Source: Periweissella beninensis (GTDB taxonomy: Bacteria; Bacillota; Bacilli; Lactobacillales; Lactobacillaceae). From it: a DNA stretch of 64,000 bases. The number at the start of each line of letters is the position of its first letter. Within the stretch, counting starts at the first letter, position 1. Position numbers and translations under genes: made by a program. The stretch is taken from contig NZ_JAFBDN010000007.1 of NCBI RefSeq assembly GCF_016908275.1, forward strand, positions 1 through 64,000. Direction: 5' to 3'. A model generated the notes under the pieces. The model worked only from the letters and a program-made list of their open reading frames with translations. It did no database searches and had not been told where the DNA came from. Shown piece by piece: positions 8,069 to 16,295 of the stretch.

Positions 8069-9436
8069 ATGGATGACATTCGGGATGAAGTACTTGATCA
8101 ATTAAAACACATGCAGTTTTTAATTGATGAAAACCAATTAGATGACGCTAAAAAGATTTTCTTAACGTTGCATGATTTTGAACAAGCAACTATATTTGTC
8201 AATTTAAATGCAACGCATCGCCATGCTTTAATTAAAATTTTATCCGATCAGGAATTGGCAGATGTCTTCGATGATATTGATGAAGAACCTAAAAAAATTA
8301 TTGGACTGTTAGAAGAGTTGTCACCTAAACGGGCTTCACATATTTTAAATTTAATGTATACAGATAATGTTGCTGATATTTTAAGTGTGATGGAAATTGA
8401 AGAATTAGCGACTTATTTAAGCTTAATGCCCAAAGATGATGCTGAAGAGCTACGACAGTTAATTAACTATGAAGATCAAACAGCAGGAGCGTTATTAGCG
8501 ACAGAATATTTAGCAATTGAACCTGATTGTACTATCGGTGAAGCACTACAACGAGTTAAACAAGAAGCTAATAATGCCGAAACAATTTATTATGTTTATG
8601 TGGTTGATGATACTGAAAAACTAGTAGGGGTTGTTTCGTTAAGAGATTTATTAACTAACCCGGATGATTATCTTTTGAAGACCATTACGAATACACGAAT
8701 TATAAGTGTGCATCCAGCTGATGATCAAGAAGATGTTGCTAAAATGATGCGGGACTATGATTTCCTAGCTTTACCCGTAACTGATGTATTTAATCATATG
8801 ATTGGGATTATTACTATTGATGATATTGTGGATGTAATGGACGAGGAAGCTATCAGCGATTACTCAGGTTTGGCGGGGGTTAACGTTGATCAAGGGACAA
8901 TTAATCCTTTCTTAGCAGCAGCAAAGCGGCTCCCATGGTTAATCACCCTTTTATTTTTAGGAATGTCCACTGCATCGTTAATTTCGCACTATGAAACTTT
9001 GGTGGCAAAAGCATCCGTTTTAGCAGTTTTTATATCATTAATTACAGGGACTGCCGGAAATGCTGGTACTCAATCATTAGCCGTGGCAGTACGAGGCATT
9101 GCATTAGATGAAGAAAAATCAATGTTAAAAATGATTTTTACTGAAATTTTAATTGGTCTTTTAATAGGGACAATTACCGGTTTGACAATTTTTATAATTG
9201 TTGGTATTTGGCAAGCTAATTGGCTATTAGGCTTTATTATTGGAATATCAATGATGGCAGCCATTACTGTGGCTAATGTGGCTGGGGCCTTGATTCCACT
9301 TGGAATGAATAAAATTGGGGTTGATCCAGCCGTAGCATCGGGACCATTTATTTCAACGCTATCCGATTTAACATCAGTATTAATTTATTTTTCGATTGCG
9401 CAAATATTTCTTTCAAATTTTATGAATCACCATTAG
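8069..9436 (+). CDS. mgtE: Magnesium transporter MgtE
   Basis: A 455-residue MgtE channel. The N-terminal helical repeat domain (about 15-130, acidic, containing DIDEEPKK) is followed by two CBS domains (about 135-255), which form the intracellular Mg2+ sensor, then a connecting helix and five membrane helices (about 285-450) with the pore motif near TGTAGNAGTQS. It imports Mg2+ and possibly Co2+. It starts 6 nt after rluD and closes the relQ operon. No M-box riboswitch is visible, in keeping with its internal operon position; gating by Mg2+ binding to the N/CBS domains is known for the family. Confidence 0.95.
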   Translation: MDDIRDEVLDQLKHMQFLIDENQLDDAKKIFLTLHDFEQATIFVNLNATHRHALIKILSDQELADVFDDIDEEPKKIIGLLEELSPKRASHILNLMYTDNVADILSVMEIEELATYLSLMPKDDAEELRQLINYEDQTAGALLATEYLAIEPDCTIGEALQRVKQEANNAETIYYVYVVDDTEKLVGVVSLRDLLTNPDDYLLKTITNTRIISVHPADDQEDVAKMMRDYDFLALPVTDVFNHMIGIITIDDIVDVMDEEAISDYSGLAGVNVDQGTINPFLAAAKRLPWLITLLFLGMSTASLISHYETLVAKASVLAVFISLITGTAGNAGTQSLAVAVRGIALDEEKSMLKMIFTEILIGLLIGTITGLTIFIIVGIWQANWLLGFIIGISMMAAITVANVAGALIPLGMNKIGVDPAVASGPFISTLSDLTSVLIYFSIAQIFLSNFMNHH

Positions 9437-9472
9437 AATAGAGGGATAGGCTAAAAAAGGAGAACGAAGCAA

Positions 9473-10048
9473 GTGGTCGTAACGCGTGAAAAATACAAGG
9501 TTAGACTATACTTATCAGAACTATATGGCGAAGAGCTAGAAGTTACTGGTGTTTATCGGGTAATCGATAAGCAAAAAAGAATTTTAATTGAAGATGTACA
9601 TGATTTAGAAGGGAGGTTTATTGCAAACCATTTATGGTTAAAAACTAATCCAGAATTTTATCATTATTTAGTTGGTATGAAATTACAACGCGGATCAAAA
9701 ATTAGATTAAAAGGTTATGTTGGTACCTACAAGCGACGATATAAAGATGAAGGTGGCCGCGTACGGGTGACAAGTTCCGATGAATATACCTTAAAAAAAA
9801 TAACCTTAGTTTCAAGTACTATTTTTGAAAATAGTGAAAAATTTGTTAGACCTGCTGAATTATATTTTTATTCAATCATTGCTATTAATAATGGTGATGA
9901 ATTTGAATTAGGAAAATTACAAAAATATGCAGATGCGTTAGGGTATGCCAAACAAGCTAGCAAAAAAGGTAAAGTTAAAGTACGACCAGCAAATGGTGAA
10001 TCGCGTTTAAAAGCTTGGGTTGGGCGGCTAACAAAACAACATGGTTAA
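9473..10048 (+). CDS. Unrecognised basic protein, possible OB-like fold
   Basis: The 191-residue product is not recognised. It starts at GTG 9473 with AAAGGAG 9 nt upstream. The first 115 residues are rich in alternating beta-type segments and include IRLKGYVGTYKRRY and a following YTLKKITLV strand, a pattern reminiscent of an OB-fold nucleic-acid-binding domain (inference). The C-terminal 50 residues are Lys/Arg-rich. It follows mgtE by 36 nt and may be cotranscribed with it. There are no membrane segments or signal peptide. It is probably a cytosolic nucleic-acid-associated protein, with low certainty. Confidence 0.5.
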   Translation: MVVTREKYKVRLYLSELYGEELEVTGVYRVIDKQKRILIEDVHDLEGRFIANHLWLKTNPEFYHYLVGMKLQRGSKIRLKGYVGTYKRRYKDEGGRVRVTSSDEYTLKKITLVSSTIFENSEKFVRPAELYFYSIIAINNGDEFELGKLQKYADALGYAKQASKKGKVKVRPANGESRLKAWVGRLTKQHG

Positions 10049-10220
10049 CAGCAATTATTAAAATGTTGATCGTTTTATTAAAAACATAGAAATCAATCGG
10101 TTTAGTGGATCGTTGATAAAATTATTTTTTAAATAAATGGATGCCAATGTAAAACTACATAATAACATTATCACCATTAACGTTTTAAAAGACGTCAGCA
10201 ATTAAATTATAAATGATAAG

Positions 10221-10255
10221 AAGGTTAGCGCTAGCGATACAGTAGTGCTAACCTT
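10221..10255 (+). terminator. Rho-independent terminator
   Basis: AAGGTTAGCGCTA and TAGTGCTAACCTT form a stem followed by a T-run. It is the first strong terminator downstream of the relQ-mgtE operon and the unknown gene ending at 10048. Confidence 0.8.
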
Positions 10256-10262
10256 TTTGGCG

Positions 10263-10289
10263 CTTTGTCAAATGGTACTGATAGACTAA
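10263..10289 (+). repeat. Dispersed noncoding repeat, copy 2 (exact 27-nt core)
   Basis: The 27 nt here are the exact reverse complement of 137-163. A diverged version is at 50159-50187. Homology beyond the core is poor in this copy. It lies immediately after a terminator. Confidence 0.65.
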
Positions 10290-10958
10290 TTAATTTTTTT
10301 ACCATTAGTTGTAATATGTTGTTAACGTAAAAAATAAGTGTCTGCTAACTTTACCAAGCATATCTTTAATTTTAATCGGCTTAATTTTTCCGGCAACAAT
10401 TAAAGTAATTGTTTTGACAGCTAGCAATAATGTAATTAGTTTTAGTGTTCAACCCAGACTTCATGATAGTAACCAACATAATATTTATTCTTCGCTAGAG
10501 GATAATTGTGTAACAGATGAACAATAGGAGGATGTTACTAGCATAGTTAACTTTTTTAAGGGGGCTAAATGCTGAGAGAAACATTTAAAAGATCTATTAG
10601 TACCACCATAAAAATGATATTAGCCTACTCAACAACCGGTACTTTTTATTTACTTAAAAATACGATGCACTTTATTAAGAATATATTTCCATCATTATTT
10701 ATACTCGCTATGATTGAAAATCATTAGTTATTACAGCATAAAGTAAATACCAATGATAATATACGGTGTTAAGAATGAAAATTAATTAGGCGTGGTACTA
10801 CTTAGGTAAAGGTTAATAATAGGAAAATTTAATAGCTAAAATTTTAATTATCAATTAGATATTAGCAATCAAAATTACTATAATGAAAGCGATGAAATGA
10901 TTTGTGAATATTTTATCAAATTAAAAAACGTAGTATTGAAAGGATTTGGTAATTAATT

Positions 10959-11837
10959 ATGAGTAACGAATTAGATGGAAGAACTCGTTTATTGACTTTA
11001 TTTGGCTCACCAATTGGCCACACCAACTCACCAAAAATGTATAACTATTGTTTTGATAAAATGGGCATTAATTACATTTATATGGCGTTTGATGTTAAAA
11101 AAGATGGTATCGCCAAGGCACTTGAATCAATGCGAACGTTAAACGTACGTGGTGGGAATGTAACAATGCCTAATAAAAAAGCGGCCGTTGAGTTAGTCGA
11201 TAAACTAACACCAGCAGCCCGGTTAGTTGGGGCGATTAATACGGTCATTACTGGCTACAATACTGATGGTGAAGGATTCGTTAAAAATTTAGCTAATAAT
11301 GATGTTTCAGTTGTCGATAAAACAATTACTTTATTAGGTTCAGGTGGTGCAGGTTCAGCGATCACAGCACAACTAGCATTAGATGGCGTTAAATAGTTAA
11401 TGATTTTTAACCGTCAAGATGATTTTTATGCACCGGCAGAAGCATTAGCTAAACGGGTAATGTAAGAAGTCCCTACGTGCCATATAACAGTTACAGATTT
11501 AGCAGATCAAGCAGCTTTAAGCGCAGCAATTGCAAAATCACAAGTTTTAATTAATAGTACGGGTGTCGGCATGGCACCAGATATTGATGGTATCAATATC
11601 AAAGACCCAACAATGTTTAGACCGGATCTAGTGGTCGCTGACACTGTTTATAATCCTGGTCAAGCACGAATGCTCCGGGAGGCAAAAGCAGCGGGCGTTA
11701 CTAAGACGATTAATGGTGATGGCATGATGCTATGGCAAGGCGTTGCCAACTTTAAGCTTTATACAGGTCAAGCCATGCCAGTCGCTGAGGTTGATAGGTT
11801 ATTTAATATTAAATTAAGTACTAAAGTAAGTAATTAG
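10959..11837 (+). pseudogene. aroE: Broken shikimate/quinate dehydrogenase (aroE-like), two in-frame stops
   Basis: A single reading frame over 293 codons encodes an AroE/YdiB-type NAD(P)-dependent dehydrogenase: substrate motif GSPIGHTNSP near residue 16, RGGNVTMPNK near 65, GYNTDGEG near 100, the Rossmann GSGGAGSA near 128, and NSTGVGM near 200. It is interrupted by TAG at 11394-11396 and TAA at 11463-11465. Both stops are in the same frame and each is one C-to-T change from a Gln codon. The N-terminal substrate domain (145 residues) could still be made, but the NAD(P) domain is cut, so the gene is very likely dead. The RGGNVTMPNK variant is typical of paralogues used in shikimate/quinate utilisation rather than of the biosynthetic enzyme. 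Confidence 0.85.
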
Positions 11838-11896
11838 GATCAAAAATTTTTAGCGTATACTTAGCTAATAAACGGGGCAAAGTAGCTAGGTGGACG

Positions 11897-11958
11897 ATCA
11901 ATAACTATGCAAAAAGAGCCGAAGGTAAAAATTCGGCTCTTTTTGCATAGTTATTGAT
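11897..11958. terminator. 27-bp perfect inverted repeat, bidirectional terminator
   Basis: Arms 11897-11923 and 11932-11958 are perfect reverse complements around an 8-nt loop. The inner AAAAAGAGCCGAA / TTCGGCTCTTTTT part is a classic bidirectional terminator between the plus-strand aroE remnant and the minus-strand flavodoxin. The arms extend a further 14 bp beyond what termination needs. Confidence 0.9.
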
Positions 11959-11996
11959 AATAATTAGCAGACTGATTTTATTAATTATGGCCAATG

Positions 11997-12431
11997 CTAT
12001 TTAAGGATGTCAGCAACAAATTGATCGATGAGCGGTAGGTCCGTTGCTTCAGGCCACAAATTTATTTTTAAGTTAGCCGTTGCTTTAGTTGCATTTGTTG
12101 CTTGAAAGGCGAGATCAAAAATATCGACGGCTTTACAAAAATCACTGCCATAAAAGTCATCACCTGATCCAGCAACAGCATATTTAATACCGGTTAGATC
12201 TAACGTTGCCAAGTCATCATAAAAATCAAGACCTTCATCCGGTAAAGCTCCTAAATCATAGGTGTAAGGAACAAGGATGATTAAATCAAAATTTAGTAAT
12301 GTTTCAGGATCACTTAATGATATTTCTTCTTTAACGGTGGCTATATGGTTACGGCTTAAACGTTCAATAATTAAATCAGCTAATTTTTCATTATTACCGG
12401 TAATTGTAGCATAAATAACTTTGGCATTCAT
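11997..12431 (-). CDS. Flavodoxin-like protein
   Basis: A 144-residue short-chain flavodoxin. The FMN phosphate-binding loop ATITGNNEKLA is at residues 8-18, and later loops VPYTYDLGALPDEG and GSGDDFYG correspond to the isoalloxazine-contacting loops. It would carry electrons in the cytosol as a low-potential FMN protein. It sits between the aroE remnant and a LysR regulator with flavoprotein remnants, so it may have been the electron donor of that module. Apparently intact. The start at 12431 is followed on the minus strand by MNAKVIYAT, and an AAGAGG-like site precedes it. Confidence 0.85.
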   Translation of the reverse strand: MNAKVIYATITGNNEKLADLIIERLSRNHIATVKEEISLSDPETLLNFDLIILVPYTYDLGALPDEGLDFYDDLATLDLTGIKYAVAGSGDDFYGSDFCKAVDIFDLAFQATNATKATANLKINLWPEATDLPLIDQFVADILK

Positions 12432-12498
12432 CTTAAAACCTCTTATCTTAAAGTATATACATACCTATCCTACTTAATCTACAGCGTAAAAACAAACA

Positions 12499-13395
12499 TT
12501 ATTGTAAAATTGCAATTTCTTTTTCACTAATGAACTGAATAAAGGCGTTGGCTGCTGTATTTAGGGTATGCCGTTTTGAGGTACAAAGGTAAATGAGGCG
12601 TCTAGGGCCATTAGTGACTAAAGGAACAATACATAACTTTTGGGTGGCTAGAGCAAGTCGTTTAGGCACAATTGCCACACCTAAATTGTTAGCTACTAAG
12701 CCAGCAACTGCTAAATCATCATCAACCTGATATTTACTTTTTGGTTGCCAGCCGTATTCTTGATAGAGACTTGCAATAATAGGAGCAAGGCCGCTACGTT
12801 TGGAATAACTTACTTGGTCGTATGGTAATAAATCTTCAATTGTTAAACTCGTTGCTGTGCTTAAAGGATGCCCTAGTGGGGTAATAACAACTAATTCTTC
12901 TTGCGCAATTGGTGTAAAGTTGATATCAGGATAACCGTTAATTTTGGAAGCAAAGCAAATATCATATTGATTATCACGGAGATTGTTTAATAAGTTTAGC
13001 GATAAGGTCGTATCACTGATGAAGGAAAAAGCCACATTTTTACCAGCTGAAGTATTTTTGAACTCACTGATCATCTTAGGCAGCCAAACGGCATTTAAAG
13101 CTGGAATCGTTACCAATGTAATTTGGTCCTGATGCGTATTATTAGGATATAAACTAGCAATGCCGGCATCTAAAATTGTCAGTGATTGAGTTACTTTTTG
13201 GGCGAATAACTCCCCATTTAAGGTTAATTTGACATTACGACCAGTTTTATAAAAAAATTGAGTATTTAATTCTTTTTCTAGCGTGTGGATTGCACTGGTT
13301 AACGTTGGTTGCGTAATATGCAATGATTTGGCGGCTTGTGTATAATTTTGCAAAGCGGCTAGGCGAACAAAGTAGCGTAGATGATTAACATTCAT
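12499..13395 (-). CDS. LysR-family transcriptional regulator
   Basis: A 298-residue LysR-type regulator. The N-terminal winged helix-turn-helix (about residues 1-60) contains NYTQAAKSLHITQPTLTSAI, followed by the linker helix and a periplasmic-binding-protein-like effector domain (about 90-295). It is divergent from the flavoprotein remnant at 13563 with a 150-bp AT-rich interval, the usual LysR arrangement, and probably regulated that gene and the aroE/flavodoxin group. The ligand is unknown; a hydroaromatic acid would fit the neighbourhood (inference). The reading frame is intact although its probable targets are broken. Confidence 0.9.
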   Translation of the reverse strand: MNVNHLRYFVRLAALQNYTQAAKSLHITQPTLTSAIHTLEKELNTQFFYKTGRNVKLTLNGELFAQKVTQSLTILDAGIASLYPNNTHQDQITLVTIPALNAVWLPKMISEFKNTSAGKNVAFSFISDTTLSLNLLNNLRDNQYDICFASKINGYPDINFTPIAQEELVVITPLGHPLSTATSLTIEDLLPYDQVSYSKRSGLAPIIASLYQEYGWQPKSKYQVDDDLAVAGLVANNLGVAIVPKRLALATQKLCIVPLVTNGPRRLIYLCTSKRHTLNTAANAFIQFISEKEIAILQ

Positions 13396-13562
13396 AAGCG
13401 AACTCCTAATTGTTGTTAAATATATAGAAACTATCTATGAATAGAATATAAATATTCAATTAGATATATTAGCATAATTTCCATATAATATAAATGTAAA
13501 ATGATTGTGAAATTATTATCAATAATTTTATATGTGAAATATTAGTTAAATTATTAATTAAA

Positions 13563-14567
13563 AGCGGAGCTACCATTTTAAATGGTTCCAATGTTGTCGC
13601 AACTGGGTCAAAAGTAGCGGATAATATTTTTGGTGCTAATACCGATACAGCCGCGCAGCTTGCAGCTGATGTAACTCGCGAAAGTAAAGGGACGAATTAT
13701 CCTGAATTAACCCAATTAATGACGGCAAATATTGGCTCAGCAATTGATTTTATTAGTGATTTTGCTGATTTACACTATCAAAAAGCACAAACCCAAACCC
13801 CAGAACATAGTATTGCTCGGCAAGTCGAATTGCCAAGTGCAAGTAGTTATGAATTTATTGAAAAAGTTAGTCAGGCCTTTACCGCTAAAGGTGGTGAGAT
13901 TCGTCTTGGAGCGCGGGTTGAAAAAATTAAACGCGATGAACAAGGGACAATTATTGGCCTAATTGCAGAGACAAAAACGGCAACTTTAGATATTAACTGT
14001 CGTTCAATTGTGTTAGTAACTGGGGGCCATGGGGCCAATGCTAAAATGCGTGGTAGTGAAAGTGAAGGGATTGATTACTACGATCCGATGACTTCAACTG
14101 GGGATGCGTATAGCTTTACTGAAGAACTTAATTTATCAACTCATGATTTAGGTTGGTATAAAATTTATCCGCACGGTGTTGAAGTTGAGCCCGGAATTGC
14201 TAAATTAACAACATATGCATCTAAGAAGGCAACTGACTTGGGTGGAATTTATGTTAATGTTGAAGGTAAACGGATCATTAATGAATTAGATGTTTATACA
14301 ACTTTTAGAGATGTAATTTTACAACAAACTGGTAAGGTTGCTTATCTAGTAATGGATAAACGAACATGGCAAGAATTCTATGCATTGTTGGTGCAACATA
14401 ATTTTTCTGAAGTGGAAGTCGCAGCTTTCTTTGAAGAGCCAGCTAAACGGCCGGTGTTTGCTAAAGGTTCACTTAAGGAAGTAGCTGCAATTGCTGGGAT
14501 TAATGATAAACAATTAGCACAAACCATTAAAGACTACCAAGGCTATGCCCAAAGTGGAAGTTATTGA
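13563..14567 (+). pseudogene. Truncated fumarate-reductase-like FAD flavoprotein
   Basis: The frame from 13563 encodes the middle of a FAD-binding flavocytochrome-c/fumarate reductase-type protein, from the GSNVVATGSK stretch through TGGHGAN (about 14020) to the DYQGYAQSG region. The N-terminal FAD Rossmann motif is missing; a stop lies upstream at 13497 and no start with a ribosome site is visible before 13719. The C-terminus is also missing: the frame ends at 14567 just inside an FMN reductase segment. Two deletions, one at each end, best explain this. A 282-residue piece starting at ATG 13719 could be translated but would lack the FAD site. Intact relatives sit in LysR-controlled reductase clusters of lactobacilli. 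Confidence 0.8.
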
Positions 14568-15018
14568 AATTAAAGATATTCCATTGTTTAATGAAGACGA
14601 TATGCAAAATTCACCAAAATGTGTACACGTTTTAGCAGAGAAAATTATGCAAGCTGATGGGGTAATCTTTGGGGTCCCAGAATATGATCATGCGGTTCCA
14701 GCTAGTCTAAAGAGTGTTTTGGAATGGTTATCAAGTGTTGAACATCCTTTTGAAAATAAACCAATTATGATTGTTGGTGCATCATATGGTGTTCAAGGTT
14801 CAGTACGGGTACAAATTAATTTGCGGCAAATTTTAGATGCCCCCGGTGTTAATGCTCAAATTATGCCAGGTCATGAGTGTATGCTATCTAATGTACGTGA
14901 AAAATTCGATGAAAATGATAATTTGATTGATAGTTCAAGTGTTGCTTTCCTTGCAGAATGCTTTGGCTCATTCCTTTCATTTATTAAAATTGTTAATTTA
15001 GATTTAGTTGAAAATTAG
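14545..15018 (+). pseudogene. N-terminally truncated NAD(P)H-dependent FMN reductase
   Basis: The 157-codon frame encodes most of an NADPH-dependent FMN reductase-like flavodoxin-fold protein: DIPLFNEDD, GVIFGVPEYDHAVPASLK (about residues 39-56), and GASYGVQGSVR near 92. The first about 35 residues, including the GS..S.N FMN-phosphate loop, are absent. The frame begins inside the preceding flavoprotein remnant in a different phase, so this is a deletion junction near 14550-14560. It is a probable pseudogene, though the ATG at 14545 could start a short protein. A terminator follows at 15041. Confidence 0.75.
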
Positions 15019-15040
15019 TATTCAAAAATTAGTTTAAGCG

Positions 15041-15072
15041 AAGAGAGGCTAGGATTTTTATCCTAGTCTTTT
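15041..15072 (+). terminator. Rho-independent terminator
   Basis: CTAGGAT (15049-15055) pairs with ATCCTAG (15060-15066) and AAGA with TCTT, followed by six T residues. It ends the truncated FMN reductase transcript. Confidence 0.8.
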
Positions 15073-15167
15073 TTGTACATTTGCATCAGCCATTAATTAA
15101 TATAATCAGGTACTTTGCAAGAAATACAAGGGTAAATAGCCATTGTAGGTGGTTGTCAACTTTGGAA

Positions 15168-15207
15168 AAACCCCCGATATTGGATTTTAATCCAATACCG
15201 GGGGTTT
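15168..15207 (-). terminator. Terminator of the mevalonate operon
   Basis: A 19-bp stem with one mismatch (AAACCCCCGATATTGGATT against AATCCAATACCGGGGGTTT) and, on the minus strand, a T-run immediately after the G-rich arm. It lies about 40 bp past the fni stop. Confidence 0.85.
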
Positions 15208-15244
15208 ACGTCAACTTTAGCTTTTTAGTATTTTGTTGCTAAAT

Positions 15245-16294
15245 TCATTTAAAATTTTGTGTCTGTCGTTGTTGATAATAATTAAGTAGTGTGGGGCTTA
15301 AAATATAATCAACAGTAGTTAATGCATGTTGATCTTTAGCACCAACCAATGCAAAAAGTTGCTGTAATTGATATTGCCAGTTTAAGATTTCTTGATGGAG
15401 CCCCGCTTGTTTTTCGGTTAAGAGGGTATGCAAGAAATGACCAGCAATCCCAACGGCTTTGGCCCCCATCACTTGTGCTTTTAAGATATCAAGTGGTGAA
15501 TTAATGCCACCAGTTGCTAATACCTCAATTTTTTGCGAATTAGCAATTTGAGTTTCGATTAAGGACTCTAAGGTGGTTTGGCCCCAATCAGCTAAAAAAG
15601 CATAATCGATGGCATGATTACGGCGATCCTCAATGGTGGCAAAATTAGTGCCGCCGCGACCACCAACGTTGATGTGTTTAACACCGATATTTTGGAGCTG
15701 CTGAATCGTTTTTTTGCTGATACCGAAGCCAACTTCTTTGACAATTACGGGAACAGACAGATGGTTAACAATGGCCTCAATGTTTTTAAGCCAGTGAAAG
15801 TCACGATCACCTTCAGGCATAACTATTTCCTGGGCTGAATTAATATGAATTTCCAGAGCATTTGCGTTAATTAAGTCAACAACTCGTTGAGCATTTTCAA
15901 CGGAATGACTAGCGCCTAGGTTAGCCATAATAAAGCCATGTGGATTACTTTTACGAACGATTGTAAAGGATTTTTGGCTAGTGGGATCTTTTAAGACAAT
16001 TGATTCAGAGCCCACGGCCATTGCTAAATTCGTTGCTTGCGCGATTTCAGCTAACTGCTGATTAATGGCGGTTGTTTTATTAGAACCACCAGTCATTGCT
16101 TCAATATAAAAGGGATGTTGCCACTCCGTATCTAAGACATGGGTTTTAAGGGAAACATCCGTAATTGCTAATTCTGGTAAACCGTGATGAACTAAGCGCA
16201 TTGCTTGAAAAGCATCATTAGCTAGCCGTTGTCGATATTGGCTCTCAGCAATTGCTAGATGTTCATCCTTACGGTGAGCATGTGCTGACTCCAT
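15245..16294 (-). CDS. fni: Isopentenyl-diphosphate delta-isomerase, type 2
   Basis: A 349-residue FMN- and NADPH-dependent type 2 isomerase interconverting IPP and DMAPP. The N-terminal RKDEHL motif is at about 8-13, and FMN-contacting motifs EAMTGG (about residue 63) and GRGGTNF (about 212) are present, with the ATGGINS loop near 266. The start at 16294 (MESAHAHRKDEH) is chosen because GAGGAA precedes it and it abuts the mvaK2 stop; a longer form from 16324 would overlap mvaK2. It is the last gene of the mevalonate operon. Confidence 0.93.
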   Translation of the reverse strand: MESAHAHRKDEHLAIAESQYRQRLANDAFQAMRLVHHGLPELAITDVSLKTHVLDTEWQHPFYIEAMTGGSNKTTAINQQLAEIAQATNLAMAVGSESIVLKDPTSQKSFTIVRKSNPHGFIMANLGASHSVENAQRVVDLINANALEIHINSAQEIVMPEGDRDFHWLKNIEAIVNHLSVPVIVKEVGFGISKKTIQQLQNIGVKHINVGGRGGTNFATIEDRRNHAIDYAFLADWGQTTLESLIETQIANSQKIEVLATGGINSPLDILKAQVMGAKAVGIAGHFLHTLLTEKQAGLHQEILNWQYQLQQLFALVGAKDQHALTTVDYILSPTLLNYYQQRQTQNFK

Positions 16295-16295
16295 A

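Larger units (their letters stand above)
10049..10958. other. 900-bp AT-rich gap without a supported gene
   Basis: All frames are interrupted. It contains a terminator (10221-10255), a dispersed-repeat copy (10263-10289) and a possible 52-codon reading frame at 10569-10727 preceded by a G-rich stretch. The frame encodes a hydrophobic peptide without recognisable relatives. Lying just upstream of a broken aroE, the gap probably contains decayed remnants of the same accessory locus, but no specific gene can be named. Confidence 0.5.

Noticed and set aside
10555-10590. GGGGGCTAAATGCTGAGAGAAA resembling the start of a TPP riboswitch
   Set aside because: None of the downstream conserved aptamer blocks (ACCTGA, GGATAATGCC, AGGGA) follow.
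10569-10727. 52-codon reading frame with G-rich upstream stretch
   Set aside because: It is short, has no recognisable relatives and sits in a decayed AT-rich gap. It is mentioned only within the gap note.
13732-13962. Alternate frame within the flavoprotein remnant
   Set aside because: It is out of phase with the recognisable flavoprotein sequence and lacks its own start signals.
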